The notes under the pieces were generated by a model. It was not told the origin of the DNA. It ran no database searches and saw only the letters and a list, made by a program, of their open reading frames with translations. From Toxonevra muliebris (taxonomy: Eukaryota; Arthropoda; Insecta; Diptera; Pallopteridae), in contig OY829330.1 in NCBI GenBank assembly GCA_963691655.1, positions 1,240,001 to 1,304,000 of the forward strand: a stretch of DNA of 64,000 bases, read 5' to 3'. Positions 32,513-44,717 of this stretch are shown here, piece after piece (position 1 is the stretch's first letter; every line of letters begins with the position of its first letter). The translations under genes were made by a program, and so were the position numbers.

Positions 32513-33621
32513 TTTTTCGGAGGATGTTTTAGAAGCAATACAATAAAAACTTCTAGAGAAGCGTGTAATAGGGTTTTGTTAGTGCTGTTATTACTATCTT
32601 CTGAGCCGCTTATTTCTGGTAAACGAATAACTTGCTGTAAAAAACAAAAGAACGAAAAAGAGATTAGTCAGTTCATTTTCTTAGAACCAGAAAATAGTGG
32701 TCAAGATATAGATTTAGAAATTGTTTTCTCATCTGATTCGTCGTCAAACTATGAAGGAGGAAATGAAAGCGAATAAATTTTAAACAATTTATTTAATTTT
32801 AGTAAAATTATAAGTTTATATATTTAAAAAATTTTATTAATGAGTGAAATAAAATAGTTTGATAATACCTAATTATTTATGTATATTACACAAAAATCAT
32901 TAAAAAATATAGATAATCATTGCAGCTTTAATATATACCGTAAAATATTTTGACTATATTGGAGATGCCACGCCTACTTTTTCGATTTAGATAATTTTTA
33001 TAAATTGTTATCGTACTGCAATTTTCAAGGCATGAGATTGGGTTCTACGACAATTTTGAGTCAAAAAACTGATTTAGGCGCTTGTTTTGTATGATTCATT
33101 GATGTTGCTTGTTTGAAACATCACCCCAAACAACATTAAGCGAACCTTTTTATTTCAAGACTTGTATAATTTTAACTATTTTTGGTCAGTTTTTATTATC
33201 GAAACTGTGTTTTTTCGATGGCAACAAACGCGTATTTCCATAGTGAAGTCAATTAATAGTGATAATGGAGTGATAACTAGTGCATTTATTCATAAAACAA
33301 CATAAAATCAGTGTAGGTCCGAACGAATTTTAAATTTTTTAAATTGCATTTTTTAAATAAATAATGAAAATTTGCGATCTCCCCCTCCTATTTTGTAATC
33401 AGAAGACCAAAATAACCCGTTTTTGAAAGAAAAAAAATGTTAGCTATTACTATTTTCAACATTTTACCGAAATATTTGTAAATAAGTATTTTTTTTATTA
33501 AAAGAAGTGACTAAAGCACAATTTTACCAATATTATAGGTCCCTCAGCAAAAACAACTCGATTTAATATATGTATCTCCTACTGAAAAACAAATATTGAA
33601 TGAATCAGTGATTAACATTAA

Positions 33622-35445
33622 CCCTTCTGTTGGCACCACTTTTGTTTGTCACATTGCCACCACCACGGTACAGCCAGACCGTCATACATTTATACTGCGC
33701 TTATTTGAATTTTCAATATAAACTGTGCGAAAACACTACATATTATTTAAAAATCATGTATTTGTATGTACAATTATTGAAAAAAATATGCTTTTAATTT
33801 TAAAAAGTTTTACGTTTCGAAACAGCAATGAAGAAAATAATCTAACAATATATATAAAACTGAAAATCTGTTTGTATGTCCGATTATACTTCCTAAATGA
33901 CATAAAAACTTATATAATACTGCATTATGTCTCTGACTTTACTATTCACTTGGTAAAAGTTTGTAATTACAAGTGGGCGGAGTACCTCCCATACAAACCT
34001 TATAGTTTTTTAAGTATACCATTTATAGTACCGTACTGCAATTTACTGCGTCCTGCGTGCAAAGATGGTGGCTGACAATACCACTGTAAAAATGGGGATG
34101 GAGCTAGAAAAAGAGGTATGGAAGTATTATTTGCCGATACCGAGCTTATACCGGAGTTTCAGATCTGAATTTGTGTTTAAATGGGCGTGGCACCTCTCAT
34201 GCAATCTTAATGCTATTTTGAGTATATCTCCGAAACCACACATGTTATTGTACTGAGATTTTGTGCAAAGGAGTTGGTTGACAACGCCATGCTCCATGAA
34301 ACATATGTATGAAATTGAAAACGACGGAGTGGCGCAAAGTTTTATGTGATATTTTTTTGGCAAGTGGGCACGGTAGATCTCATACAAAGAAACTACTTTA
34401 AATGGTGTATTTGAGGAACTAAAGTAAGAAGATGATAAAGGTTTTTTTTTCTATAATAACACTAGTTTACAGCCAAAATTACCAATGAACACCACTATCC
34501 AATTCCTATGTAAAATGTCTATGTAAAATGTCTTGATAATTGTGCCAAAACTATTTATCCAATCGAATCAAAATTTATCAAAGTGAGATGAGAAATTTTA
34601 ATATCTTTAATTTCATATACTTTTTGTTCAAATAAAGTTCCTAGTTTCCAAGATATTTGTAATTATGTGGATAAACTTTTTTTTCTCCGATAAAAAAAAT
34701 TCAACTGGTGATATCTCCAAAACCACACAATAGAATAGAGTTGATTTTCGGACTCAGCGATCAATTTTACATAGGAATTGGATAGTGGTGTTTATTGCCC
34801 AGAAAAAAAAAATATTTTTAAGCTAGTGTAATTCTGTCATAAATGAGATCTATATATCTTTAAGTAGAACCAAGTATGAATTGTTGAGGTTGCTTTGAAT
34901 CATTCTTAAATATTGAAATAGTTATACTTAAATATATTGTAAACTAGAACCTTAGTTTAATTTAACTTAATGTAATTGTTCTTTATATATCATGTCTAAC
35001 AGAACTAATGCTCGATGGACTTAAATAAATAAATAATTTTTGGTTTCTAATTTTCAATTACAATTCCAAAGGTCGTTTATGATGGTGTGTGTTGATTCAA
35101 AACTTTTGTTTTCATAGTAAAATAAGTTTTTATTTCAAAAAGAAAGGATGATAATGTTTATATACATACAAACAACACGTACTAATGACGAAGTAAAGCA
35201 AAAATATCGGAAAAACTATGAAAAAATGCATACGGTCTGGCCAGACCGTGGTGGTACCAATATGAAAATTTAGAAATCACCAAAATCCTTTATACCTCAG
35301 GACTCCGATTTTTTTATAAATCTATTTAGAAATAGTCATTTAAGGATATCATGGATTTTGGAGATCATAGCGATATTAGAAATAATAAAAAAAATGTTAA
35401 CAAAGTTGGAAAAGGTCTGGCCAGACCGTGGTGCCAATATAAGGG
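33622..35445. mobile_element. piggyBac-like non-autonomous element
   Basis: Inverted ends CCCTTCTGTTGGCACCAC (left) and GTGGTGCCAATATAAGGG (right), with two mismatches, flanked by TTAA (33618-33621, 35446-35449). Near the right end the palindrome GGTCTGGCCAGACC occurs twice (35234-35247, 35414-35427), and a damaged copy lies near the left end (33672). The 1.8-kb interior shows no transposase. It holds degenerate repeats with GTGGGCGGAGTACCTCCCAT-like phrases at about 33974, 34182 and 34362. Confidence 0.85.
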
Positions 35446-35449
35446 TTAA

Positions 35450-36227
35450 ATTGTATTGAGGGGAAACACCTAACTTACACGAGTTAAAAGAAACTATTAA
35501 AAAACAAAATAATTGGGCTGACAAGGTATTTCACCTAACTACTGTCTCAGAGTATTGGGGTATTAAAATGATACCAAAAATAAGAATAAGACCAGTTTCT
35601 TAGTGTCTGCCCCGCTTTCTGCCATATCAGAGTAAGCATATTTGGCACTGGAGTGTTGGAAGACGAACACCTGAGCTCTTTAACACCACAAGATCTGCTT
35701 AGATATATTAATAAATCTGGTAGATTTAAAGAATAGCAAAAAGGAACACAGGATATAGTACAATGGACGTCAAACTCGTCTGAGTGCTGTATTCTTGCAT
35801 ACTTCTTTTGTCTGTTCCAAAAAAAAGGTTATATTAGAGTGAAACGGTGAAAATTCCACTTTTTTAATTTTATTTTATTTATTACATAGTAACTTACAAT
35901 TAAAATTATTAGCTACATGGAGTAACAGCTATAGTAATGTTTTTTTTTTTTTTTATTTTACAGGAGAGATAAAAAACTTCCCAAAATTTTTTATTATAGA
36001 TATTGCTAAAATACACAATTCCTGCTAATAGTTAATCAGCAATATGACAAGTAAAAATGAAACAAGTACATAATTATTTTTGTAAACGATGTATTTTTAA
36101 TTTATTTTTCTTACTGCATCAAAATTAAATTTTTCATAAGAAATTGGCAAAGCGCCTCTAAGCTATTGATATACATTTACTATCTCTAAGTTTACTTTTG
36201 TGAGTATATTCTAGACTTTTGAAGTGT
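35450..36227. other. No gene seen
   Basis: AT-rich sequence with poly-T runs (35938-35956). The stretch 35600-35780 has a more balanced composition and could be a decayed coding remnant, but I do not recognise it. Confidence 0.4.
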
Positions 36228-36822
36228 CGAAGGGTTATGGCTTCCGCCCCTCGCCTAAAGCAGGACGTAAAATAAACCAGGCAATAAAAGAAGAAATTTT
36301 GAAATTTCACATGCTAGACGATGTCAGTGTTGTTATGGCTACTACGCATAGGTTCGCCAGAAAAATAACCAGTTGAAATGATGTTGCGAATTTCGCAATT
36401 TATTTGATTTGTATACAGAAAAGACTATTAATGGGAAACTTTTATGAACTTCATCAACGGTTTATTAAGGAGAATCCTGGTATGAAAATATCATTCTCTA
36501 GTTTTAGAAAGGAACGACCTCTTTTTTGCATCCTGGCAGGGTCAAAAGGTACGCACAACATCTGTGTGGGCAAGACACACCAAAATGCTTAAAATGGCGC
36601 GGAATTCGGCAGGAACGCGCAAAGAAAGGGCAGACCTATAACCAATCTCATCATGCTGCTCTCAATAAGATGGTATGTGAAACCTCCAAGCCAGAGTGTT
36701 TTACGCTGAATTGTAGGGAATGTCCGGCTACGAAAGTACTTTTGGAAAGCTTGAAAACTTTTCTACATAACAATACTATTCAGCACACAAAATTCAATCA
36801 ATGGCTTACAACCGACAGGTAA
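36228..36822 (+). pseudogene. Remnant of an unnamed repeat-encoded protein family
   Basis: Three plus-strand frame pieces line up as one protein: 36228-36375 (GYGFRPSPKAGRKINQAI...LDDVSVV), 36404-36592 (QKRLLMGNFYELHQRFIKEN, FSSFRKERPLFCILAGSKGT then HNICVGKTHQN) and 36580-36822 (LNKMVCETSKPECFTLNCRE then CP, ending WLTTDR). The pattern of RPKxGRK start, ELRPxxC-like centre, GTHNVC and a C-x6-C-x2-CP segment recalls a Cys-rich family that I associate with multi-copy uncharacterised genes in arthropods and cnidarians, probably transposon-encoded. Its biochemical role is unknown to me. Frameshifts show decay. Confidence 0.5.
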
Positions 36823-39038
36823 AGATATTATCCGCATTCGACGAATATTTTTGTAATCTATTTTTCAATGTTATCAATTGAAAGCATTACTGAGTCATTG
36901 GGCGATTTTCTGGATGGCTTAGCCAAAGATCAACCTTCTCTTCTTAAACATGATTTCAATGCAAATTCTTAAGCCATCTATTTGAAAAATTTGAAGGAGT
37001 CCTTTGGCGAAGTGAAATTTATAGTGACTTTAGATTTTTCGGAGAACTAAAGCTTCAACTTCTAAGATGCGATTCAATCACAATATTGACCTAAGAAACA
37101 GTTGACACTACACGTCTACGTAATATACTACAAGCTAAATAATTTTTGAAACATGATAGTTTCGTTGTTCATTCTGAAAATATGCAACACAATGGAACGG
37201 CCGTCCACTTATTTAACGAAAAATTAATAGCCCAGCCGGTAGAGTAAAAAATGCACCTAAAGTTCATGAAAATTCGTAACTGCGATGTTTTTTCAGTAAT
37301 TGTTAGTGGGGGTATGATAGATGGAAAACCACAAAAATCAGTTGCAGAGCGACCCCCCAAAAAACCCTCTCTTTGGTGAAAAAAGCCTTTTTGTACTAAT
37401 AACTGGTTAACCGTTGGAGATATTAAGGAAAAATCACATAAAAAGCTTAAGTGATTTTCTAAAAAAAAGGTATTATGTAATTTTTTCGTATATGTCATAG
37501 TTTTCGAGATATTCAATATTTAAGAAATTGCAAATTTAGTACTTTGGATGTACTGTGGACTTCCCTTTCGGTCGTTCAGAAAAGCTTAGCTATGCCTTCG
37601 TTTAGCACCTCCTGATTTATAGCTCTTAATCCCTGCTGACTAATCTGTAAACTTATAAATTACGGTCAGCAATCATAAAAAAGAAAAACTATATTTTAAC
37701 TGTTAAAAACCTATAGTCAAAACTTTGAACCCGTTTTTCCCAAAACAAGGTTTTCGCCATTTTTTATTTGAGTCAAATGAAAGCCTATATCTTTCCTTTT
37801 ATAACTTTGATGTTCAAAAGTGGTTTAAGGCTTGTTTATTTATTAAAATGAACGTCTAGTAACTCGACACACCTCATCTCGTTCAAATTTGGTGAGGTAA
37901 CTACTACCCAATATGACTAAAGTTTGAGCCCGATCGATTTTAAGAGTGGGTTTCCTTGAAATGAAATCTCCCATGTGTCAAAAGAATTCTGGATTCAGAA
38001 ACTAAATTTCAATTAATCTACCAGTCCTATAAAAATTTGTTAAGTTTTGGACAGAGAAAGTTCAGGGTCGCCCTAAAATAACACAATTTTAAGGTATTTC
38101 TCGTTTTTGTAAAATGTTTATATGGAAAGTGCGTGTCGCGCTGTTATATTATGAAATTATACCGATGCGGGGAATTTTATCGAAAATCGGGGAATTTCTC
38201 GAGGGCAATCGGGGAGAAAGAATAAATGAGTTGGCATCCCTGGTATGTCTCGAAATAACACTGAAACCTCATCAGAGATTGACACAAATTTGTACAATGA
38301 TACATTATTATTTTATCTATACATTTATTAGTGTAACTACAATTTTATTCCAGAAGATCCAGAAGTACTACACTATCATATTATATATCAATTTAAAGAG
38401 ATTGACGAGTAGGTTAGCCAAAAATTATCAGATTTAAAATCGGTTTAACCAATTCAATTACAAATGTGTAAAACTATTTTTCGTTTTATAAATTACTACT
38501 CTCAGATTCACAAATTTGTAATAAGAGGCAACAAAAATTTTAAGAGAGCACTTCTAGATTACAAATGTAAAAAAATGATTAAAATGTTTCACGAAATTTT
38601 TGTATGACTTGTAAATAACAAATTTTTTTACAAATTTATGACACTGATGTAGGATAACAATTACCGATGAGCGAACAAATTAAAATTATCACGGCTGCTT
38701 TGATTAAGGGGTATTTCTACCTAAAAAGTTTCAAAATTAATTTTTTTTAAAAAAGTATTACGAAATGCGAAAAATAAACAATTGTAGCAATTTTACAGGC
38801 AATTTGTTTTTTGTAAGAAATTCTTACAAATGTTACAAAGAGATTAGTCGTCCGTTTGGTGAAACAAAAAACTACAAAATAGTAACATTTGTACAAATTT
38901 GTTACTTGTAAACTACAACTACAAATCCTGTTTGGTGAAAGAAATATTGAAAAATTTGTCATTACAAGCACCTGTGATTTACAAGTCCGAATTCACAATT
39001 GTAGGAATTTGATGAAACCACATTTAACGTTTTTCTTA
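36823..39038. other. No gene seen
   Basis: AT-rich. From about 38450 there are many ACAAATTTGTAA-type words, and TTTGGTGAAA occurs near 38856 and 38932. The theme resumes after the hAT-like element (TTGTAAGTTGGTGAAATAGG at about 40065), so the hAT-like element landed in an older repeat. Confidence 0.45.
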
Positions 39039-39046
39039 CAATTTTG

Positions 39047-40029
39047 TAGTGTCCGACCAAATATTCGGTTTCGGCCAAAAATACGGTTTCGGCAAAAAAT
39101 ATGGCCGAATATTTGGCCGAAACCGAAACTTTATAAATTTTACTGTAAATTGCATTTCAGTACGCAAAGGACTGCTTTTATTTTTAGCATATAACATAAA
39201 TTTATTCAATTTTGAATATTAAAATAAAAATGAGAATTTTATTTGTACCTATACCACAAAATGTATTTTTTTAGTGCCTTTATTATGTATTTTCTTTATT
39301 GTTAAAATAATATTTTTGTTATTTTATATATACATATATAAGTATGTATATTAGGGCGTACCATTTTGAATGGATGTGTACCGACAGAAGAGTTCCATAT
39401 TCTATGACAAAAAAATGGAGCTTACCCCCCGTAAAATTCGTAGAAGTTAAAGTAATATTAAAAGTAACTATCGATTTTTATTCAAACAACTACAGCACGT
39501 AGTACTGAAACTTCTTCGAATTTTACGGGGGGTAGGATCCATTTATTTGCCATATTTTTTTCGGCAAAGCTGATCAGAATCGAATATAGAATTTTTCTGT
39601 CAACGTACTTTTCAAAAAAAAAAAAATTAGTACGTGGATTTTTTTTTTTATTTGAGTTTTATTTAAAAAAAAAAATAAAATGATTTGAATTTTGTTTTTA
39701 ACATATCTGTGGTCATAAGCAATAACAACACAACTCGAGTTTTGCCGAATCTTCATATCCGTTTTCATATTGTGTCAGAATTTTATGACTATCGGTTCAG
39801 TGGTTTACTAGATATTAGGGCGGAAAAATAGCACAGCTCAACCTGATTACTCTTAGCACTTGAACCTTTGAAGAACTCTCCTGTAAAATACAAAAAACAC
39901 ACTTATGCTGTTATGCCTTGTGACCACAGATATATACATATATATTAAAAAGTTTCGGTTTTGGCCGAATATTAGAAAAATGGCCGAAATTCGGTTTCGG
40001 CCGAAAAAGTCGGTTTCGGTCGGACACTA
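39047..40029. mobile_element. hAT-like MITE with CGGTTTCGGC arrays
   Basis: Perfect 12-bp inverted ends TAGTGTCCGACC and perfect 8-bp target duplications CAATTTTG (39039-39046, 40030-40037). Both ends are packed with CGGTTTCGGCC/GGCCGAAACCG subterminal repeats in both orientations. It is interrupted by a nested palindromic MITE at about 39354-39650. No transposase. Confidence 0.9.
39354..39650. mobile_element. Palindromic MITE, second copy
   Basis: Inverted pair CCCCCCGTAAAATTCGTAGA and CTTCGAATTTTACGGGGGG at 39427-39533, with outer words GGCGTACCATTTTGAA and AGTACGTGG. It is related, half in inverted order, to 32281-32512. It sits inside the hAT-like MITE. Confidence 0.6.
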
Positions 40030-40084
40030 CAATTTTGTGAGAATTTCCTTACAATTCACATATTTGTAAGTTGGTGAAATAGGG

Positions 40085-40900
40085 CACAACACTGATTTTG
40101 GTTTTGATTCGGTCTGAATTTTGGGTTTTTAGTCTGAGTTTTGACCTGAATTTGATCTCATTTTGGTCCATTTTTGTTGGAATTTTGGTCCGATTCGTTG
40201 TCTGAACACTGTTTTTTTTTTTAACCGGTTGTTGCCCGGTACCCGAAAGCGTGTACGGATCTCGTTGAAATTTAAAATGTATTGGTTTTTTGGTCAAATT
40301 AAGATATATTTACATTTTAAGTAATATATAACAGGCTTAAAGAACGTATTTAATTTTTCATAAAAAAGGAACTGCTTCGTTATGGAGTTGTGATATCGTA
40401 ATTAATAGTAATATCGATGCTAAGAGTGATATGAGTATATATTTTGAAAATTCGTGTTAAGTACTATCCAAATCAACTGTTAATCTTAATTTAATTTTTT
40501 CTCGGGTTTTTGTTTCGACCAAAAGTGAGTCAAAAAATAGAGATGTATAAAATGGCTTCATCAAAATTTTTTCTCAAAGGAAATTAAAATTTCCTGCAAA
40601 TTATTTTCTCAAAATAGATTGTTTAACAATACAAATCCATCAGAAAGGTCATAATCGAGATTTTGATCTGAATTTGGTCTCATTTTGATCTAGATTTTTG
40701 ATTTGAATTTGGTTCTTTTATTGCTTTGAACATCGATTTGAAAAAAGTATTTGAATTTTAGTTTGAAATTTGGTCGAAATTTTCGCCTAAATTTCTATCC
40801 GATTTTAGTTTGAATTTTGGTCTCAGTTTCGTTCCAGTTATCTTTTAATTTTTGACCTGTATTTGATAAAATTTTTACACTAGTTTTTGTTCTAGGTCTG
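40085..40900. repeat. Degenerate TTTTGGTCTGAAT-type tandem array
   Basis: Two blocks (40085-40205 and 40645-40900) are built of irregular 12-17-bp units around TTTTGGTCTGAATTT, with variants such as GATCTGAATTTGGTC. They are separated by a different segment beginning AACCGGTTGTTGCCCGGTAC at about 40222. No coding meaning is apparent. Confidence 0.6.
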
Positions 40901-42291
40901 GGTTTTGGTCGATAGTGAGTCTGATATTTATCTTTTAATTTATGGCCTTGACAAAATGTTGCATTTTTTTTTTTGCCTCGTGCAATGGCAACAATTTTTA
41001 AAAGTTGCCCACAACTCCGTCAGAATCAGCTAATTAGCAGGGCAACATTCTCACCCCGTCATTTAATTGAGTGCAAAAGTGTTACATTTTTCCCCGCTAA
41101 AAAAGCAACATTTTTTAGAAAACAACACAATACTCTTGGAAAGGGCTGCCTCTTTTTATAATAACACAAAAATTGACAGCCCTCGCACGGTGCAGAAAAA
41201 ATGCAACATTTTATCGAGAAAAGAAAACGCTTTTAGTAAATCAGCCCCCCAAACCCAAATCCTAGAACCGCCACTGCGCGTATTTGGCAGAGTTGTATTT
41301 GGGATTGTAAAATAAAATATTCTGAAATTATTTTAATAAATAAAAGTTGAACAGTTCCAAGCCCCCCGCAAAAAACGCTCATTCTCCGATTTCCCGCACT
41401 GAGTAAAACTCCCCCCAAATCGGGGAACCCCCGCGAGTTCGCATCTCTGAGCCTAATACTAAAAGAGAATGAACTGAAAAAAATTATACTAAATATTGAA
41501 AAAGTGCATGAAAAGGTTAATAGATCTGTTGGGTGTTTATCAGAACAAAAAGATGAATTAATTTGTGCAGTTGAGACTGTTACGACCAAGGCCAATTACC
41601 TGATCAAGGCCGCATTTAGGGGGAGTTTGGGGGGTTCTGACCTTCACCCCGTTCTGTGTACTTTCCCCCCCCCCCCCCCTGCACACCTAGAAAAACACCA
41701 GAATTTTTGTTTCCAGCTAATTTTGATGAAAGGATAATGAATATGAAGTCCATTTTTCATTAGTTTTTGAGTTTGGTAGTTACGTAAGAAAAATGAAAGG
41801 ATACAGTGTCTCAGAAATGCGAGGTTAAGGCTGTTAGAAATATTTTTTTTAGATTTTTATAAAAAACTTAATATGCGCTATAATTTTTCGTCATAAAACA
41901 ACACTTGTACACATAGAAATAACTATAAACAACAATCTTGTGATCACAGCAAGTGCAAACTGAACACAAATTGTGTGTTTATTCTTTCTTCAGGTCTGCC
42001 AATTAATTAAAAAAAAAATGAATAAATGTGCTCTTATTGATTAATTAAAATAGAGTGTTGGCTGCCTTAGGGCAGCTTTACGGGCTATAGGGTTAAGGGC
42101 GTAAATGGGTACATATACTGAGGGCACTACGCGAATTTGGAGTTCCCAATTACGTACGGCGTATAATCCGCAGCTAGTTTGCCAACTGTAACATGATGAG
42201 CAGTAATAAAAGACGAGTTATCTGGTTAGCGTTCAGCATGAGACTGTGTATTCAATAATAGTGTTAGTATGTGGACAGTTTTGAACACTGC
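40901..42291. other. No gene recognised
   Basis: Includes a 15-C run (41665-41679). An open plus stretch near 41460-41625 (HEKVNRSVGCLSEQKDEL) looks like a charged, possibly coiled-coil segment of an unknown protein, but it is short and runs into noncoding sequence. Confidence 0.4.
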
Positions 42292-42577
42292 TGTTGCATT
42301 GGAGAGCATCATACTCATACCTATTATGCTTCTAACATCAAACACGACCCAAGCTTCGGGTTCTCTTTCTTTACACATTACATGTATCGCCTTAACTTTG
42401 AATTATTTTTATATTTTAATAACTTATTTGATTCGCACTAAGTACAAGTGCTTAATGTTATTAATTATACCCTGAATTATATTGAATATATTTTGTTGTT
42501 GTAATGATTAAATCGACATAAACTGAACCCTTGAATTTCTTTAAATTCGTCGTTGCGTTACATATTTGTTACACGCA
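42292..42577 (+). repeat. BEL/Pao 5' LTR
   Basis: Starts TGTTGCATTGGAGAGC and ends TTACACGCA (TG...CA). It matches 53765-54027 over its whole length with substitutions and two small deletions in the 3' copy. Similarity may extend about 10 bp further left (AACACTG), so the start is approximate. Downstream TGGTAGCCCATGAGGGG at about 42588 is a candidate primer-binding site. Confidence 0.85.
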
Positions 42578-43030
42578 CAAAAGTTTTGGTAGCCCATGAG
42601 GGGATTCAATCCACTTCATTACAACAACTAAATTTTCAATCATATTCGTAGTGCAGTATTAACAGCAACAGTTACCCGCTATATCAGACGATATAAAACG
42701 ATACAACAATAGCGTCACTGTACGGTTGTTCGCTACAGTTAACCGTTTGATCTGAAGGAGAAATAACAAGGTCACTGCATTGTCGTCAACATATCAAAAA
42801 CCGCAAATAAAAGAATAGGGTAAGTGGGTGCAATTTTGTTTGGTAGATATTTCAATTTAATCGTTGCGCATGGCTTCAGAATTAGCTTCCTGCGAAGATC
42901 TGGTCTGAGTGCAGCTTTATAGATTGAGTGAGTTAAAGAAGCTACTCTCTAACTTTAAAAAAGACTCTAACGCACGAAAGACAAAAAATTACAACGCTTG
43001 AAGAAACTAGATTAGCTATATAATACTTTT

Positions 43031-44110
43031 ATGAAATCTCACACTAGAGTTATTGAAAGCGGCCTTGATACCGAACATGCCTGTCATTCTGACGAAATCT
43101 ATTCAAAGTTCGACGAAACACATATCGACGTATATTGTATGATAAGCGAACGAGAAGAGCAGGTGTTTCCATCCAAGTCCTTTAGAAAAACGGCAGAACT
43201 GCCCCTTACCCATACAAATAGATGGTCGTCTGTACCAATGCCAAATTTGCCGATTCCAACATTTTCCGGTAAATTCACTGATTGGCCATCATTTTATGAT
43301 TCTTTCTACCGCTTGATTCATACTAATTCGGATCTGAATGATGTTCAAAGATTTCATTATCTGAAAAAGGCTCTTCCAAGTGACCACGACCTTCAGCAAA
43401 TGTCATTAACTGAAGCCAATTACGAAACAGCTTGGCAATTGCTTGTAAAACGGTACGATAATCCAGGAATATTGTACACACATTACATGAATGCCTTACA
43501 TATGCTTCCTAAACTTCATAAAGAACGTTCGGATGACATTAAGTCAATGCTTAATGCCGCCAATATATGTATCAATGAATTCAAACGTTTACAATTCTCC
43601 ATGGATGAGAGCAAGCTTTGGATCGTACATCATCTCGTCACCAGACTACCAAAGGAAACGCACCAAGCGTGGGAGCATCACCTTGGTAACAAGACTGAGA
43701 TCTCGAAATATTCCGTTCCTCTACACTCGCCTCCACACTTTAGATGCCATCGAAAATCGCTCTGACCAAGCTGCAGTAACAGACTCAGTGGTCAATCGGC
43801 GTCACAACATATCGTTTTTCTCAAAACGTCCCTCGCAACACGCGTCACATGTAACTGCAAAGTCATTTCACATCCAAACTAAATCTACTAATGCACAATC
43901 TTAATGCAATTGCTGCGCTCTCTGCGGCCAGATGCATATTCTCCGCAGACGCCCAACGTTTCTTAGCTACAACTGTTTTCAACGAAAAGCCTTCGTTGAT
44001 AGTCACAAGGTTTGTTTGAATTGCCTAAGCCAGTCTCATGGCATTTCACATTGCACTAGCACAAGAAATTGTATTTAATGTGGCCAGCGTCACCACACCC
44101 TTTTACATTT
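43031..44110 (+). pseudogene. BEL/Pao gag region
   Basis: Frame 43031-43765 (244 codons) carries LPIPTFSGKFTDWPSFYDSF, DVQRFHYLKKAL and ANYETAWQLLVKRYDNPGIL, the DUF1759-type capsid region. A frame change follows (43491-43904 runs in another frame). Around 43910-44100 a cysteine-rich stretch with CALCG-like, CLNCLSQSHG-like and CIxCGQRHH-like knuckles is visible, with stops. Gag packages the element RNA. Multiple breaks make it non-functional. A start is not certain; codons open from the ATG at 43031. Confidence 0.85.
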
Positions 44111-44156
44111 TCCAAGGACTACGCTTCCGTATGGCCAAACCCAACAACAACAAGCA

Positions 44157-44711
44157 GTGCAAGCTTCTACACGTCAAGGTAATGAATTGCGTGAAACCAC
44201 TTCGCCTTCATACCTGACAAAATCATCACCAGCATTTGCCACTCATTCGGCAACCATCTCTCGAGCATCACTACATACAAACTCCAAGGCTCATCAAAGA
44301 GTGTTATTAGCAACAGCGCTTGTTACAATACAAAACGTTGAAACCGGAGAATCAGCAGTGGTTAGAGCCTTACTAGATCAAGGGTCCGAGGGAACCATAA
44401 TTTCTGAGAACGCAGTACAAGGTCTACGCTTGAAAAAGAAACCTAATCCAACAGAAATTCTCAGCGTTGGAGCTCATACTAAAAATCGCTGCCATGCCGC
44501 AGTAAGTTTCATTCTTGGTTCATGTGTCAACAGCGACTTTAATGTCCTTGTGTATGTTGCTTACGTTTTAAATACCATTACAACATGTCTACCGAATGAA
44601 GATATCGTGCCACAACACTGGCCACATATACATGGTCTCACATTAGCTGACCCTTCATATGAGAAGTCCAAAAAGGTTGATTTGCTTATCGGTGCGGACG
44701 TTTTTGCATAA
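44157..44711 (+). pseudogene. BEL/Pao protease region
   Basis: An open 184-codon frame. About residues 60-80 give ESAVVRALLDQGSEGTIISE, the aspartic protease active-site region; the family usually shows D-S/T-G, and here Asp-Gln-Gly is read. A later LLIGADVF block is the second conserved Gly-Ala/Asp motif. The protease processes the polyprotein. A TAA at 44709-44711 separates it from the RT frame, which follows after 6 nt. Confidence 0.8.
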
Positions 44712-44717
44712 ATTGTT

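Larger units (their letters stand above)
31401..33617. other. No gene seen apart from short repeats
   Basis: Contains the LTR-like segment up to about 31530, the (TA)n tract and the palindromic MITE listed separately, and otherwise AT-rich sequence. A 66-codon frame at 32576-32776 has an acidic serine-rich end but no family match. Confidence 0.45.

Noticed and set aside
41504..41737. A possible small coiled-coil gene
   Set aside because: The open frame runs into a C-run and noncoding sequence; no homology recognised and no splice or promoter support.
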